Below are positions 41,443 through 50,336 of a stretch of 64,000 bases of DNA, piece after piece. Numbering within the stretch: the stretch's first letter is position 1; every line of letters starts with the position of its first letter. The stretch comes from CAISKJ01 sp046351555 (GTDB taxonomy: Bacteria > Myxococcota_A > Polyangia > Polyangiales > Ga0077539). Location: the NCBI GenBank assembly GCA_046351555.1, contig JAXLYI010000029.1:62001-126000 (forward strand), given 5' to 3'. The notes below the pieces were generated by a model. The model was not told the DNA's origin. It searched no databases and saw only the letters and a list, made by a program, of their open reading frames with translations. The position numbers and the translations under genes were made by a program.

Positions 41443-42621
41443 CTACGTCGACGCCACGGTGGGCGCGGCGCGCGCCATCGCCCGCAGCAGCACCGGCTTC
41501 TCCCCGTACCGCGCGAGCGCCGCGCGCAGCGTCGCCGCGGCGTCGTCGCGCGCCCCCGCCCACCGCTGGTAGCGCGCGCACCGCGCCCAGGTGCCCGCCG
41601 TGCACCGCGGGTGCCCCAGCACCATGGAGAGCACCGCCGCGGCGCGCGCGGCGTGCTTCTTCCGCGGGCGGTCGAAGCCCGGCGTGTCGTGCGCCATCGT
41701 GCTGGCCATCATCACGGCGAGCGGGACCGCGGCGCGGTCGGCCTCCGGGGGCAGCGCCGCGACGAGCGCGCGCACCGCCCCCGCGGGGTCGGCGAGGCGG
41801 TCGACCGCGCGCCGCGACGACGCCGCGTAGCTCGCGAGGTACACCAGCCGCGTGGCCGGCGCGAGGCGCGCGAACCGGGCGGCGTCGTCGGGCGCGTCGC
41901 CGAGGTAGCGCGCGACGAGTTCGCCCACCGCGAGGAGGTCGTGCTCCTGATACGAGAGCCGCGACACGTAACGTCGCGGGAGGGCCTTCGCGGCGGCGGC
42001 GTCGAGCGTCGCGACGGAGCGCGCGTCGCCCCGCGCGTCCTTCGCGGGCGGCGCGACGAGCAGGTCGTCGCAGATCGTCCGGATGAACCCGAGGTACGTC
42101 TTGCCCGCGCGGGTGGCGGGCCGGCACGCGCCGACGCGCTCGTACATGACCTCGGCGAAGCGCGCGACGCTGTCGGCGTGCCACGGGTCATCTTCGGGGC
42201 CCCCGGTGGGCCCCCAGAACAGCGCCACCGGGACGACGTCGTGGACGCCGCGCACCCAGCGCTCGACCTCGTCGGCGAAGCGAGCGACCGACGCCGACAG
42301 CGAGTCTTGCAGCCGCGCGTGGGCGGCGCGCCACGCCTTGACGTCGCGGCCCGGGGACGTGCGCTCGAAGCCCTCGCGTAGCGCCTTCGGCGCGTACTCG
42401 AACAGCAGCGTGGACTCGTACGAGTCGCCGTCGCTGCCGAAGTAGCAGAACGTGTCGTCCCAGTGGGCGAAGTGGGCGATGGGCGCGGGGCAGCCTTGCA
42501 TCACCCGCGCGCGCTCGGCGGGCGTCACCGCGCGCTCGAACCACAGGAACACCTCCTCGCACTTGCCCACCGACTCGACGTCGGGGACGCCATGGTTCAC
42601 GTACAGGAACGGGTACGTCAT
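41443..42621 (-). CDS. Hypothetical protein
   Basis: 392 residues from the ATG at 42621. No signal peptide. The N-terminal third contains CEEVFLWFERAVTPAERARVMQGCP and AHFAHWDDTFCYFGSDGDSYES, with several Cys and aromatic residues. The rest is helical, with TPR-like Ala-rich pairs at the C-terminus (VLSMVLGHPRCTAGTWARC, then DDAAATLRAALARYGEKP). I do not recognise a family. Divergent from the PQQ-propeller gene, with 77 bp between starts. Function unknown. Confidence 0.6.
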   Translation of the reverse strand: MTYPFLYVNHGVPDVESVGKCEEVFLWFERAVTPAERARVMQGCPAPIAHFAHWDDTFCYFGSDGDSYESTLLFEYAPKALREGFERTSPGRDVKAWRAAHARLQDSLSASVARFADEVERWVRGVHDVVPVALFWGPTGGPEDDPWHADSVARFAEVMYERVGACRPATRAGKTYLGFIRTICDDLLVAPPAKDARGDARSVATLDAAAAKALPRRYVSRLSYQEHDLLAVGELVARYLGDAPDDAARFARLAPATRLVYLASYAASSRRAVDRLADPAGAVRALVAALPPEADRAAVPLAVMMASTMAHDTPGFDRPRKKHAARAAAVLSMVLGHPRCTAGTWARCARYQRWAGARDDAAATLRAALARYGEKPVLLRAMARAAPTVAST

Positions 42622-42698
42622 CGCGGCCGCGACGGTACCACCGCCCGCGGCGCCCGATCTCGCGTGCGGCCGCGCCCGATCCGCGCGAGGATCGCGGG

Positions 42699-43739
42699 AT
42701 GTTCAGGGCCAACGCGCGTCGGACGGGGCACTACGAGGTCACGGGGCTCCCCGCGCGCGGTCGCACGCGCTGGAAGTTCGCGTACCCGTCGGGCGCGGGC
42801 ACCCCCTCGACGCCGCTCGTGCTGGGCGATCGCATCATCGCGGCCGACCGGGGCGGCGTCGTCACGGCGTTGGAGCCGAAGAAGGGCGCCGCCCTATGGA
42901 CCGCGAACCTCGGCGGGGAGACCTACTCCTCGCCGTGCGCCGCGGACGGGCTGGTGTTCATCGCCACCTGCGCGAAGACCCTCGCGGCGCTCGACGCGCA
43001 GACCGGCGCGACGCGGTGGTCGGCGCCGCTCGGCGACGCGACGTACGCCTCGCCCGTCGCGGCCGACGGCCTCGTGGTGGTGGGCGACCACGGCGGGCAC
43101 CTGCACGCGTTCGACGCATCCAGCGGCGCCCCGCGCTGGACGCTGGCGTTCTCGGGCTACCAGGCCGACGGGCTCGCGGCGTACGAGGGGCGCGTGTATT
43201 TCAACTCGGCGGGGCCGGGGACGCCACCCACGGCCGGCGCCCTCCACTGCGTGGAGCTCGCGACGGGGCGCCTCGTCTACAAGGTCGCCGCGGGCGACGC
43301 CTGGTACTCCTCCGCGTGCGCGATCGGCGGCGGGCGGGTCTACTGCCCCGGCGGCAGGAGCCTCAAGCTCCACGCGATCGACCTCGCGACCCGCGCGGAG
43401 GCGTGGAGCCACGCGACCGGCAACGTCGTGGTGGCGGCGCCCGCGCTCGCGGGGGACGCGGTGGTGTTCGGGAGCTACGACCGCGCGCTGCGCGCCCTCG
43501 ACGCGGCCACCGGCCAACTGCGGTGGAGCCTCGCGACCAGGCAGATCTTCCTGGTGGGCCCGTCGGTGGCGGCGGGGGTCGTGTACGCCGCGAGCGGCAA
43601 GGAGCTGCGCGCCGTCGACCTCGCGACGGGGGGCGAGCTGTGGCTCCAGAAGTTTCCGAAGGACGTCTCCGCGTCGCCCGTGCCCGCGGACGGGGCGCTC
43701 TACGTGACGCTCTCCGACGCGCTCGTCGCGCTCGGGTGA
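42699..43739 (+). CDS. PQQ-binding-like beta-propeller repeat protein
   Basis: 346 residues from ATG 42699. Seven or so blades with the PQQ/BamB-type pattern: TALEPKKGAALWTANLGG, AALDAQTGATRWSAPLGD, HAFDASSGAPRWTLAF, ALDAATGQLRWSL and AVDLATGGELWLQKF. No signal peptide is seen: the N-terminus is FRANARRTGHYEV, so the protein may be cytosolic or its start may lie elsewhere. No catalytic dehydrogenase residues. Such propellers act as binding scaffolds (BamB, YncE and others); here the partner is unknown. GAGGAT, 6 nt before the start, fits the leaderless pattern. Confidence 0.85.
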   Translation: MFRANARRTGHYEVTGLPARGRTRWKFAYPSGAGTPSTPLVLGDRIIAADRGGVVTALEPKKGAALWTANLGGETYSSPCAADGLVFIATCAKTLAALDAQTGATRWSAPLGDATYASPVAADGLVVVGDHGGHLHAFDASSGAPRWTLAFSGYQADGLAAYEGRVYFNSAGPGTPPTAGALHCVELATGRLVYKVAAGDAWYSSACAIGGGRVYCPGGRSLKLHAIDLATRAEAWSHATGNVVVAAPALAGDAVVFGSYDRALRALDAATGQLRWSLATRQIFLVGPSVAAGVVYAASGKELRAVDLATGGELWLQKFPKDVSASPVPADGALYVTLSDALVALG

Positions 43740-43746
43740 CCGCGGC

Positions 43747-44568
43747 CTACTGCGCCGCGCGCGCGTACGCGCCGGGCGTCGTGCCGACGATGCGGCGGAA
43801 GTGGCGGTTCAACTGGCTCTGGTCGTACAGCCCCACGCGCGGCGCGACCTCGCCCGGCCTCACGCCGTCGGCGAGCAGCTCCTTCGCGCGCATGATCCGC
43901 AGCCGCGTGAGGTAGGCGTGGGGCGGCAGACCGACCTGCGCCCGGAACGCGCGGCACAGGTGGAATTTGTCCATCCCTGCGTGGTCGGCGAGCGCGTCGA
44001 GCGTCACCGCGTCGGCCAGGCGCTCGCGGAGGAGCTCGATCGCCCGCCGCACCGCGCGCGGGTGCTCGCACGTCGCGTCTCCGACCGCGGCGAGCGCGGC
44101 GATCGCCTCGGTGACGGCGACGTCGAGCGCGAGCCGATCCGCGCCGGCCCGCACCGCGTCGTGGAGGCGCTGGAAGGCGGCGCCCCGCGCGTCCCCCGCC
44201 GCCAGGACGGGGTGGACGCGCGCCTTGCCGACCGCGCCCTCCACGGCGCGCGGCGGGAAGGCGACGATCTGGCACGTCGTCCGGCCGTCGCGCGCGAGGT
44301 CGCGGACGACGTCGCCGGGCTCCTGGACGCGGAGCGAGCCGGGGGCGCTCGACCAGAGCTTCCCGCGCGTGAAGAAGGTGGCGCGCCCGGCCTCGACGCG
44401 GGTGATCGTGTAGGTCTCCTTCATCCCGATGTAGAGCTCGTCGCTCGTCCACCGCAGCGCGCGGAGGCCGGGGAGGGAGACGGAGAGGATGTCCTTGCGG
44501 GCCGCCACTGCCCCGTGACTGTAGTCGCGCGCGGGCCGCGGGGCTTGGGCGTTCTTGGCGGGAAGCAC
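43747..44568 (-). CDS. AraC-family transcriptional regulator
   Basis: 273 residues from a GTG. N-terminal cupin-like sensing domain (about 20-130), with WSSAPGSLRVQEPGDVV as the cupin turn. A helical linker precedes the C-terminal AraC double HTH (about 175-270): DAVTLDALADHAGMDKFHLCRAFR, then GVRPGEVAPRVGLYDQSQLNRHF and GTTPGAYAR. This cupin-AraC layout matches regulators of aldehyde, drug or aromatic-stress genes. It is divergent from an SDR oxidoreductase, with the inverted repeat 44552-44590 at its start, so it likely controls the SDR and itself. Confidence 0.9.
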   Translation of the reverse strand: MLPAKNAQAPRPARDYSHGAVAARKDILSVSLPGLRALRWTSDELYIGMKETYTITRVEAGRATFFTRGKLWSSAPGSLRVQEPGDVVRDLARDGRTTCQIVAFPPRAVEGAVGKARVHPVLAAGDARGAAFQRLHDAVRAGADRLALDVAVTEAIAALAAVGDATCEHPRAVRRAIELLRERLADAVTLDALADHAGMDKFHLCRAFRAQVGLPPHAYLTRLRIMRAKELLADGVRPGEVAPRVGLYDQSQLNRHFRRIVGTTPGAYARAAQ

Positions 44569-44590
44569 CGTCCCGGTTTCGCGCCAAGAA
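44552..44590. promoter_or_regulatory. Inverted repeat at AraC-regulator/SDR divergent promoter
   Basis: TTCTTGGCG (44552-44560) and CGCCAAGAA (44582-44590), perfect 9-bp arms 21 bp apart, overlap the regulator start and end 42 bp before the SDR start. Two-turn spacing suits an AraC-type dimer. Confidence 0.5.
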
Positions 44591-44631
44591 TCCCCAAGGC
44601 GGCGCCTCGGTCACGCCGCAACCTCCGGGGC

Positions 44632-45384
44632 ATGAACGACCCCAGAGTCGCGCTCGTCACGGGCGCCAACAAAGGCATCGGGTATGCGATCGCGAGCGAG
44701 CTCGCGGCGCGGGGCCTCACCGTCCTCGTCGGCGCGCGCGACGCCGCGCGCGGCGAGGCGGCGGCGAAACGGATCGGCAACGGCGCCCGCGCGATCGTGA
44801 TCGACGTCACCGACGCCGCGTCGATCGCGGCGGCGGCGGGGCGCGTCCGCCGCGAGCTCGGGCGCCTCGACGTCCTCGTCAACAACGCCGCGATCGCGGT
44901 GAACGCCCCGCGCGTGGAGGGCGTCGCCGCGATGCGGCGGAGCGGGACGCCGAGCGAGGCGGCGCTCGACGACGTCCGCGCGGTGTTCGAGACCAACGTG
45001 TTCGGCGTGATCGCCGTGACCCAGGCGATGCTGCCGCTCCTCCGCGAATCGCCCGCGGGGCGGATCGTCAACCTGTCGAGCCGCATCGGCTCGCTCACCG
45101 TGATCACCGACCCGGCGTTCCCGATGCGGGGGGTCGGCGGCGTGGCGTACGGCCCTTCGAAGACGGCCCTCAACGCGGTGACGGTCGCCTTCGCGCAGGA
45201 GCTCGCGGGCACCGCGATCAAGGTGAACCTCGCCTGCCCCGGCCACACCGCGACCGACCTCAACGGCCACAGCGGCCCGCGGACGCCCGCGGAAGCTGCC
45301 CGCGAGCCGGTGCGCCTCGCGCTGCTCGGGCCCGACGGCCCCACGGGGAGCTTCTCGAACGAGGGCGGCCCGATCCCGTGGTGA
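44632..45384 (+). CDS. Short-chain dehydrogenase/reductase (SDR)
   Basis: 250 residues from the ATG at 44632. Classical SDR: the NAD(P) loop TGANKGIGYAIASEL (10-24), VLVNNAAIAV (the NNAG-type strand), NLSSRIGSLT (catalytic Ser) and AYGPSKTALN (YxxxK). ACPGHTATDLN closes the cofactor site. Overall similar to carbonyl reductases or SDRs induced by carbonyl stress. Probably reduces a carbonyl substrate with NADPH, given Arg after the second strand (GARDAARG). Regulated by the divergent AraC protein. Confidence 0.92.
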   Translation: MNDPRVALVTGANKGIGYAIASELAARGLTVLVGARDAARGEAAAKRIGNGARAIVIDVTDAASIAAAAGRVRRELGRLDVLVNNAAIAVNAPRVEGVAAMRRSGTPSEAALDDVRAVFETNVFGVIAVTQAMLPLLRESPAGRIVNLSSRIGSLTVITDPAFPMRGVGGVAYGPSKTALNAVTVAFAQELAGTAIKVNLACPGHTATDLNGHSGPRTPAEAAREPVRLALLGPDGPTGSFSNEGGPIPW

Positions 45385-45493
45385 GCGTCCGCGCGCGCCG
45401 ACGATTCCGCAACGGGTCGCGGGGCGCGCGGCCATTTCCGTGCGGTGCGATCGACCCCGCGGCGCGGGGCGGCGCGCGCCACGGAGGTGTGCG

Positions 45494-46780
45494 ATGGTGA
45501 CGACGAGGATGAGCAGAGCGAGCGCGGTGGCGAAGGCGTCGTGGGTCGCGGTGGGCGCGCTGCTCACCGGCTGCCCGTACGACGTCGTGGTGGGGGGCAA
45601 CGCGCCGAAGGGCCTCGCGTTCGCGGACGGCGACGCGGGCGACGCGGCGACCGCCCCGACGGTCCACTGCGCGCGGGAAGCGCTGCCGAGCCCCGAGGGG
45701 GACGTCGTCGAGGAGATCGGCGTCTCGCTGGGCGGCGCCTCGTGCGCGCGCACCCGGCGCGGCGAGGTGCTCTGCTGGGGGCTCGCGCCGTCCTGGGGCG
45801 CCGCGCCCGCCGTGCGGGTGGCGGGGCTCTCGTGCGTCCGCGCGCTCGCGAGCGGGCGGGCCGGCGCGGCCGTGCTCGAGGACGGCACCGTCCGCACGTA
45901 CCGCGCGGCCGACGCGCTGCTCCCGCCGCTGCCGGGGCCCGACGGGGGGCTGCCGGACGCGCCGACGTTCAGCCGCGGGACGGTCGTCGAGCGCCCCGCG
46001 GGGCTCGGCGCGGTCGCCGGCGTCGACGTCGGACGCGCGCGCTTCTGCGCGTGGGGCGAGGACGGCGCGGTGCGCTGCTGGGGCGCCCCCTTCTTCGGCG
46101 CGCCCGGGGAGCCGTCCGCGCCGCCGAGCGACGGGCGCAGGCCGATCGAGGCGCCGACGCTGGTCCCCTCGCTCACGGACGTGGCCCAGATGTCGACGAG
46201 CGTCGACGTGACCTCGGGCCACGGGTGCGCGCTCCACCGCGACGGCGCCGTGAGCTGCCTCGGGCAGAACGGGTCGCAGCAGCTCGGCGACGGCACCTTC
46301 ACCGCGCGCGCGACGCCGCGGCGCGTCGCCGGGCTCGGCGACGTCGTCCAGGTGTCGGTGGCGCAGGGGACCTCCTGCGCGGTGCGGCGCGACGGGCGGG
46401 TGATGTGCTGGGGGGGGGTGGTCGGCGACCTCCCGACCGGCGTCGCGGGGCCGGTGAACTTCGTGGAGATGCGCGGCATCGTCGATGCGACGCAGGTCTC
46501 CGTCGGCGGCCCGCACGCGTGCGCCCGGACGGCGCGCGGAGGCGTGTTCTGCTGGGGCGACAACCAGCACGGGGCCCTCGGCGACGGGACGCTCGACGCC
46601 CACAACTACCCCGTGGAGGTGCCCGGCCTCACGGAGGTCGTCCAGGTGGCCGTGAGCGCCTTGCACTCGTGCGCCCTCCGCGCCGACCACACCGTGTGGT
46701 GCTGGGGCACGGGGGCCGGCGCGAGCACCGACCCCGCCGCGAGTGGGCCCACGCTCCGCCCGCAGCAGATCGTCCTCTGA
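45494..46780 (+). CDS. RCC1-repeat lipoprotein
   Basis: 428 residues from ATG 45494, with a clear Shine-Dalgarno (GGAGG, 45483-45487). The hydrophobic leader ends AVGALLTGCPYD (lipobox). The mature part has seven RCC1-type repeats, recognised by recurring CAWGEDGAVRCWG, CLGQNGSQQLGDGT, CCWGGV-like and FCWGDNQHGALGDGT units, forming a propeller with extra Cys likely in disulfides. RCC1 lipoproteins are typical of myxobacteria and probably act as surface binding scaffolds. No enzyme function seen. Separated by 37 bp from the following outer-membrane-like gene. Confidence 0.88.
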   Translation: MVTTRMSRASAVAKASWVAVGALLTGCPYDVVVGGNAPKGLAFADGDAGDAATAPTVHCAREALPSPEGDVVEEIGVSLGGASCARTRRGEVLCWGLAPSWGAAPAVRVAGLSCVRALASGRAGAAVLEDGTVRTYRAADALLPPLPGPDGGLPDAPTFSRGTVVERPAGLGAVAGVDVGRARFCAWGEDGAVRCWGAPFFGAPGEPSAPPSDGRRPIEAPTLVPSLTDVAQMSTSVDVTSGHGCALHRDGAVSCLGQNGSQQLGDGTFTARATPRRVAGLGDVVQVSVAQGTSCAVRRDGRVMCWGGVVGDLPTGVAGPVNFVEMRGIVDATQVSVGGPHACARTARGGVFCWGDNQHGALGDGTLDAHNYPVEVPGLTEVVQVAVSALHSCALRADHTVWCWGTGAGASTDPAASGPTLRPQQIVL

Positions 46781-46801
46781 CGGCGCCCGCGCGCCGCGTG
46801 G

Positions 46802-46807
46802 TACGGT
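46802..46807 (+). promoter_or_regulatory. Candidate -10 (TACGGT)
   Basis: TACGGT lies 10 nt before the ATG at 46818 with no Shine-Dalgarno. It is identical to the hexamer near 57992 upstream of smpB, where the leader is longer. Confidence 0.3.
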
Positions 46808-46817
46808 GCGCGCGGCG

Positions 46818-47744
46818 ATGAAGGCGCGACGCACCTGGCTCCCCACGGCGGCGGCCGCGCTCGCCTTCGCCGGCGCCTCCGACGCGCAGGCGCGCGGCCC
46901 GCTCTCGCTCCGCTGGAGCGCGCCCGCGGGGTGCCCCACGGGCGAGGCCGTACTGACGTCCGTCGAGCGGCTCCGCCCGCACGCGTTTCAGCGCCCGCCC
47001 ACCCGACCGCTCGCCGCGGAGGGAGCCGTCACACCCGACGGTGCCCGCTGGTCGCTCACCCTCGCCATCCACGCCGCGGAGGAGACGGGCGCCCGCTCCC
47101 TCACCGCCGACACCTGCGCGGAGGCTGCGGACGCCGCCGCGGTGGTGCTCGCGCTCGCGATCGACCCCACCGCCCGCCGCCCGCCGCCCGCACCCGAACC
47201 GCCGCCCGCGGCGCCCCCGCCGACGCGCGACGACCGCCCGCGCGTCGGCGGCGGGGTGCACGGCGCGCTCGACCTCGGCTCCCTCCCGGCGCCCGCGTGG
47301 GGCGTCGGCGCGGGCGTCGGCTTCGCGCGTTCGTGGCTGCGCCTGGAGCTCGGCGCGACGTGGTTCCCCGCGCAGCGCGCGGGCGGGGCGGCGGGCACCG
47401 CGGGCGACGTCGGGCTCGTCACGGGCGAGCTCCGGGCGTGCGCGATGCTCCTGCGGGGGGCCGCGGTCGGCGCGGGGCTCTGCGCGGGCGTCGCGGGCGG
47501 CGCGATGTACGCGCGGGGCGTCGGCTTCGACCGCAACGAGGCCGACGTCACGCCGTGGTGGACGGCCCTGGCGGGCGCCACCCTCCGGGTCTCCCTGCGC
47601 CGCGAGGTGGCGGCGTGGGCGCGGCTCGACCTCGGCGCCTCGCTCGGCGACGCGCGCTTCCTCGCCGCCGACGGCGCCGAGCTCCACCACCCCGCGCGCC
47701 TCGTCGGCCGCGGGGGCGTCGGCGTCGAACTGAGCGGCCCGTGA
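46818..47744 (+). CDS. Putative outer-membrane protein preceding sigma factor
   Basis: 308 residues from ATG 46818. Signal peptide ending GASDAQA. The N-terminal periplasmic domain (about 25-130) starts LSLRWSAPAGCPTGEAVL, a pattern shared by many myxobacterial proteins encoded just before ECF sigma factors. A Pro-rich linker (about 122-150) follows, then a Gly/aromatic beta-barrel-like half (RVGGGVHGALDLGSLP onward). The stop overlaps the sigma-factor GTG (GTGA), so the two are co-translated. It may sense envelope signals for the sigma factor, but that is inference from position. Confidence 0.7.
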   Translation: MKARRTWLPTAAAALAFAGASDAQARGPLSLRWSAPAGCPTGEAVLTSVERLRPHAFQRPPTRPLAAEGAVTPDGARWSLTLAIHAAEETGARSLTADTCAEAADAAAVVLALAIDPTARRPPPAPEPPPAAPPPTRDDRPRVGGGVHGALDLGSLPAPAWGVGAGVGFARSWLRLELGATWFPAQRAGGAAGTAGDVGLVTGELRACAMLLRGAAVGAGLCAGVAGGAMYARGVGFDRNEADVTPWWTALAGATLRVSLRREVAAWARLDLGASLGDARFLAADGAELHHPARLVGRGGVGVELSGP

Positions 47745-48360
47745 CGTTCTGGAAATGGATCGGCGCGCGCCCGGCCATTCCCGCGGCGATGATCTCGGGC
47801 GCCGCGCCGATCGAGGACCTGCCCGACGACGGCACGGCGCGCCCGCGCGCGGTGTGCCCGCCGGCGGATTTCGACGCCTGCTACGAGGCCCACTTCGACT
47901 TCGTCGCGCGGAGCCTGCGGCACCTCGGCGTGCCCGACGCCGCGCTCGACGACGCCGCGCAGGAGGTGTTCCTGGTGGTGCACCGGCGGCTCGCGGGCTT
48001 CGACCACCGCGCGTCGATCCGGGGCTGGCTCTTCGCCATCGCGATCAACGTGGCGCGCGACCACCGCCGCGCGGCGCGCCGCAAGGGGGGGCACGCGCCG
48101 CTCCCGGAGGACGTCGCCGACCGCGCGCCCGGCCCCCACGACGCGCTCGCGCGCGCTGAGGCGCTGCGGCTGCTCGACGCGCTGCTCGCCGAGCTCGACG
48201 ACGACCGCCGCGCGGTGTTCCTGATGGTCGACTACGAGCAGATGACCGCGCCCGAGGCCGCCGCGGCGCTCGGCGCCAACGTGAACACGATCTGCGCGCC
48301 TCCGCGCGGCCCCGCCAAGTTCGCGGCCGCGCTCGCCCGCCACCGCGCGAGGACCGATGA
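47741..48360 (+). CDS. ECF-type RNA polymerase sigma factor, 3' part frame-disturbed
   Basis: The GTG overlaps the previous stop by 4 nt; an ATG at 47789 is alternative. Region 2 is intact: FDACYEAHFDFVARSLRHLG, AAQEVFLVVHRRL, SIRGWLFAIAINVARDHRR. Region 4 starts normally (DDRRAVFLMVDYEQMTAPEA, then LGANVNTI) but continues CAPPRGPAKFAAAL, where relatives have a YxRLRAAR-type recognition helix. In the +1 frame the same bases read RLRAA, so about 3 nt are missing in two steps. No stop follows at the expected place (about 48358): the open frame continues to 48931 as Arg/Pro-rich nonsense, while the next real protein runs in another frame. Either real decay or sequence error. Confidence 0.75.
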
Positions 48361-49128
48361 CGGGCTCCCCGACGACGCCAGGCCCTCCTCCGCGACGCCC
48401 GCGGCGCCGACCTCCCGACGGCGCCCGCCGCGCCCGCGTCCGCGCCCTCCTCGCCGCGCAGCTCCGCCGCCCCGCCGCCGCCGACCGCGCCCTCCGCCGC
48501 ACCGCCGCCCGCGGCCGCGTCGGGCCTCGCCGCGAAGGCCGTCGCCGCCGTCGCCGTCGCCGTCGCGCTCGCTGCGGGCGTGCGCGCGTCGCGGCCCCCG
48601 CGGCCCGCCCCCCCGACGCACGACCGCGTCGTCGCCCCCGCCGCAGCCCCGCGCGCCACGCCCGCGACGCCCCCCGCACCCGCGGAGGCGCCGCCGACCG
48701 TCGTTGCGCTCGACCCACCCCCTGCGCCCGTGGCTCGCCGCCGCGCTACGCCGCATGTGCCCTCGACGCGTCGCGCGCCCGTTGCTCCGCCCGCGGTGGA
48801 GGCCGCACCGCCCGTCGCTCTGGCAGTGGTCACGTCGCCCGCCCCCGCCGCAGGGACGATGGCCGCGGAGCTCGACCTGCTCCAACGCTCGCAGTTCGCG
48901 CTCGACCAGCACCGCACCGCCGTGGCGCTGAGCCTCCTCGATGAGTACGCGGCGGCCCACCCCGCCGGCGTGCTCCGCCAGGAGGCCGCGGCCCAGCGCG
49001 TCCTCGCCCTCTGCGCTCGCGGGCGCGACGCCGAGGCGCGCGCCGTCGCGGCAGACTTGCTGCGCGAGGCGCCCCGCTCTCCCGCCGCGACACGGGTCCG
49101 GGCCTCGTGCGCCGCGCCGCCGCGCTGA
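48361..49128 (+). CDS. Sigma-associated membrane protein (start unclear, frameshift)
   Basis: The meaningful frame reads ALLRDARGADLPTAPAAPAS from about 48380, then a Pro/Ala stretch, a single membrane helix (about 48520-48580, AAKAVAAVAVAVALAAGV), a Pro/Ala/Arg-rich linker and a C-terminal helical domain (48859-49128) with LDLLQRSQFALDQHRTAVAL and RQEAAAQRVLALC, TPR-like. Proteins of this layout follow ECF sigma factors in myxobacteria and may act as their membrane partners. No start codon is in this frame after the TGA at 48358-48360; the likely start is the ATG at 48357 in another frame, so a 1-nt shift near 48380 is needed. It also supports the sigma-gene frame problem. Confidence 0.5.
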   Translation, partial: RAPRRRQALLRDARGADLPTAPAAPASAPSSPRSSAAPPPPTAPSAAPPPAAASGLAAKAVAAVAVAVALAAGVRASRPPRPAPPTHDRVVAPAAAPRATPATPPAPAEAPPTVVALDPPPAPVARRRATPHVPSTRRAPVAPPAVEAAPPVALAVVTSPAPAAGTMAAELDLLQRSQFALDQHRTAVALSLLDEYAAAHPAGVLRQEAAAQRVLALCARGRDAEARAVAADLLREAPRSPAATRVRASCAAPPR

Positions 49129-49218
49129 AAGGTTGTCGAACATTCGCCCCCGTCCGCCGGCTCGCAAGACGCACGGAACAACCGCCGCGCCAGGCGATCG
49201 CGCGACCCGGGACGGGCG

Positions 49219-49989
49219 TCAGCCGGGGTTGAGCACGGTCCCGTCGACGCCGGCGTCGAGGGGAGGGTTGCACGCGGCCCCTGTCACCACCTGCCACACC
49301 TCGTGCGCGCACACGACCTGGATGGAGATCGGCAGGTTGCCCGGGCACGGCACCGTGTAGCTGCACGGCGTCGCGTCGAGGCGCGCGCAGGGATCCCCCG
49401 CGGCCGGCGCCGTGGCGGGGCACGCGGCGCTCGACGCGTCGGCGTCGGTCGTCGCGTCGACGTCGGCCGTCGCGTCGACGGCGTCGAGGGGGACGTCGGG
49501 CGGCGGGTTGCAGGAGACCTCCGTGACCTGCCACCCCGTCGACGTGCACGACGCGGAGATGGGGGCGCCGCCGAAGGGAGGGCACGGCGCGCCCGTGTAG
49601 TTGCACGGGCCCGTCAGCCGAGCGTCGCACGACGCGCCTTGCGTGGGGACCGACGACGGGCACTGCGGGGGCGCTTCGTCCGTGGGGACGTCGCCCCCGT
49701 CGCCCGAGACCCGGGGCGGGTTGCAGGAGACCTCGAAGACGCTCCACCGCCCGCCGACGCAGCGCCCCGTGGGCCCCGACGGCCCCCACGGCGGGCACGG
49801 CACGCCTCCCCAGGAGCACGTAGTCTCCTCCGGGAGCGAGCAGGCCTCCCCGCTCATCGGCGCGCTCATCGGGCACGACGCGTCGCCCCCAGACGTCGGA
49901 GGATCCGTGGACGTGAGCGAGCACCCCTCCATTGCTGCGCCCACCACCGTCACCACGAACGCCGCCCGCAACACCTTGCTTCGCTTCAT
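49219..49989 (-). CDS. Lipoprotein with three Cys-rich repeats
   Basis: 256 residues from the ATG at 49989, preceded by AGGAG on the minus strand. Leader ending GAAMEGCSLT (lipobox-like). The mature part has three homologous repeats of about 65 residues, each starting CP...PxxGxxC, with a CxYT or CxWG turn, PCP, and ending VSCNPP: CPMSAPMSGEACSLPEETTC; CPSSVPTQGASCDARLTGPC; CPATAPAAGDPCARLDATPC. Asp-rich linkers join them. Disulfide-stabilised repeats probably face outside. No enzyme motif. Function unknown. A perfect short palindrome lies upstream. Confidence 0.75.
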   Translation of the reverse strand: MKRSKVLRAAFVVTVVGAAMEGCSLTSTDPPTSGGDASCPMSAPMSGEACSLPEETTCSWGGVPCPPWGPSGPTGRCVGGRWSVFEVSCNPPRVSGDGGDVPTDEAPPQCPSSVPTQGASCDARLTGPCNYTGAPCPPFGGAPISASCTSTGWQVTEVSCNPPPDVPLDAVDATADVDATTDADASSAACPATAPAAGDPCARLDATPCSYTVPCPGNLPISIQVVCAHEVWQVVTGAACNPPLDAGVDGTVLNPG

Positions 49990-50021
49990 GGGGTTCTCCT
50001 CTTCACAGTGCGTGCCGCGCG

Positions 50022-50039
50022 GTGAACGTCTCCGTTCAC
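50022..50039. promoter_or_regulatory. Palindrome upstream of the Cys-repeat lipoprotein
   Basis: GTGAACG-TCTC-CGTTCAC (7-bp arms, 4-bp loop), 33-50 bp before the start at 49989. A smaller dyad TGACG-TTGG-CGTCA follows at 50063-50076. The rest of 50040-50336 holds no gene that I can support. Confidence 0.45.
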
Positions 50040-50336
50040 GCTACGCCGCCTTCGATCGCCCATGACGTTGGCGTCACGGTGTGCCTAAGAGCCTCCGCCC
50101 CCGTCGGGGAGCGCGGCGCGCCCGACCGCCGGGGAGACGTGATCCGACATGAGTGCGAGACGCCCGCCCCCGCCTTCAAGAATTCGTGAGCCGCGACCCC
50201 CAACTGGCGCCGTCGCGCGACGGCCCGCACTCCCTCCCCGCCTGCGGTGTGCGGGGCGTCGCACGGGGCGCCCGCGGGATGCCCGATCTCCCGCGCGGCA
50301 CCGCGGTTGCTGCCGTGTTCGCGTGGAGAGCCGCTG

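Noticed and set aside
48361..48931. Continuation of the sigma-factor frame to 48931
   Set aside because: The translation becomes an Arg/Pro-rich string with no homology, while another frame gives a membrane protein with sensible composition.
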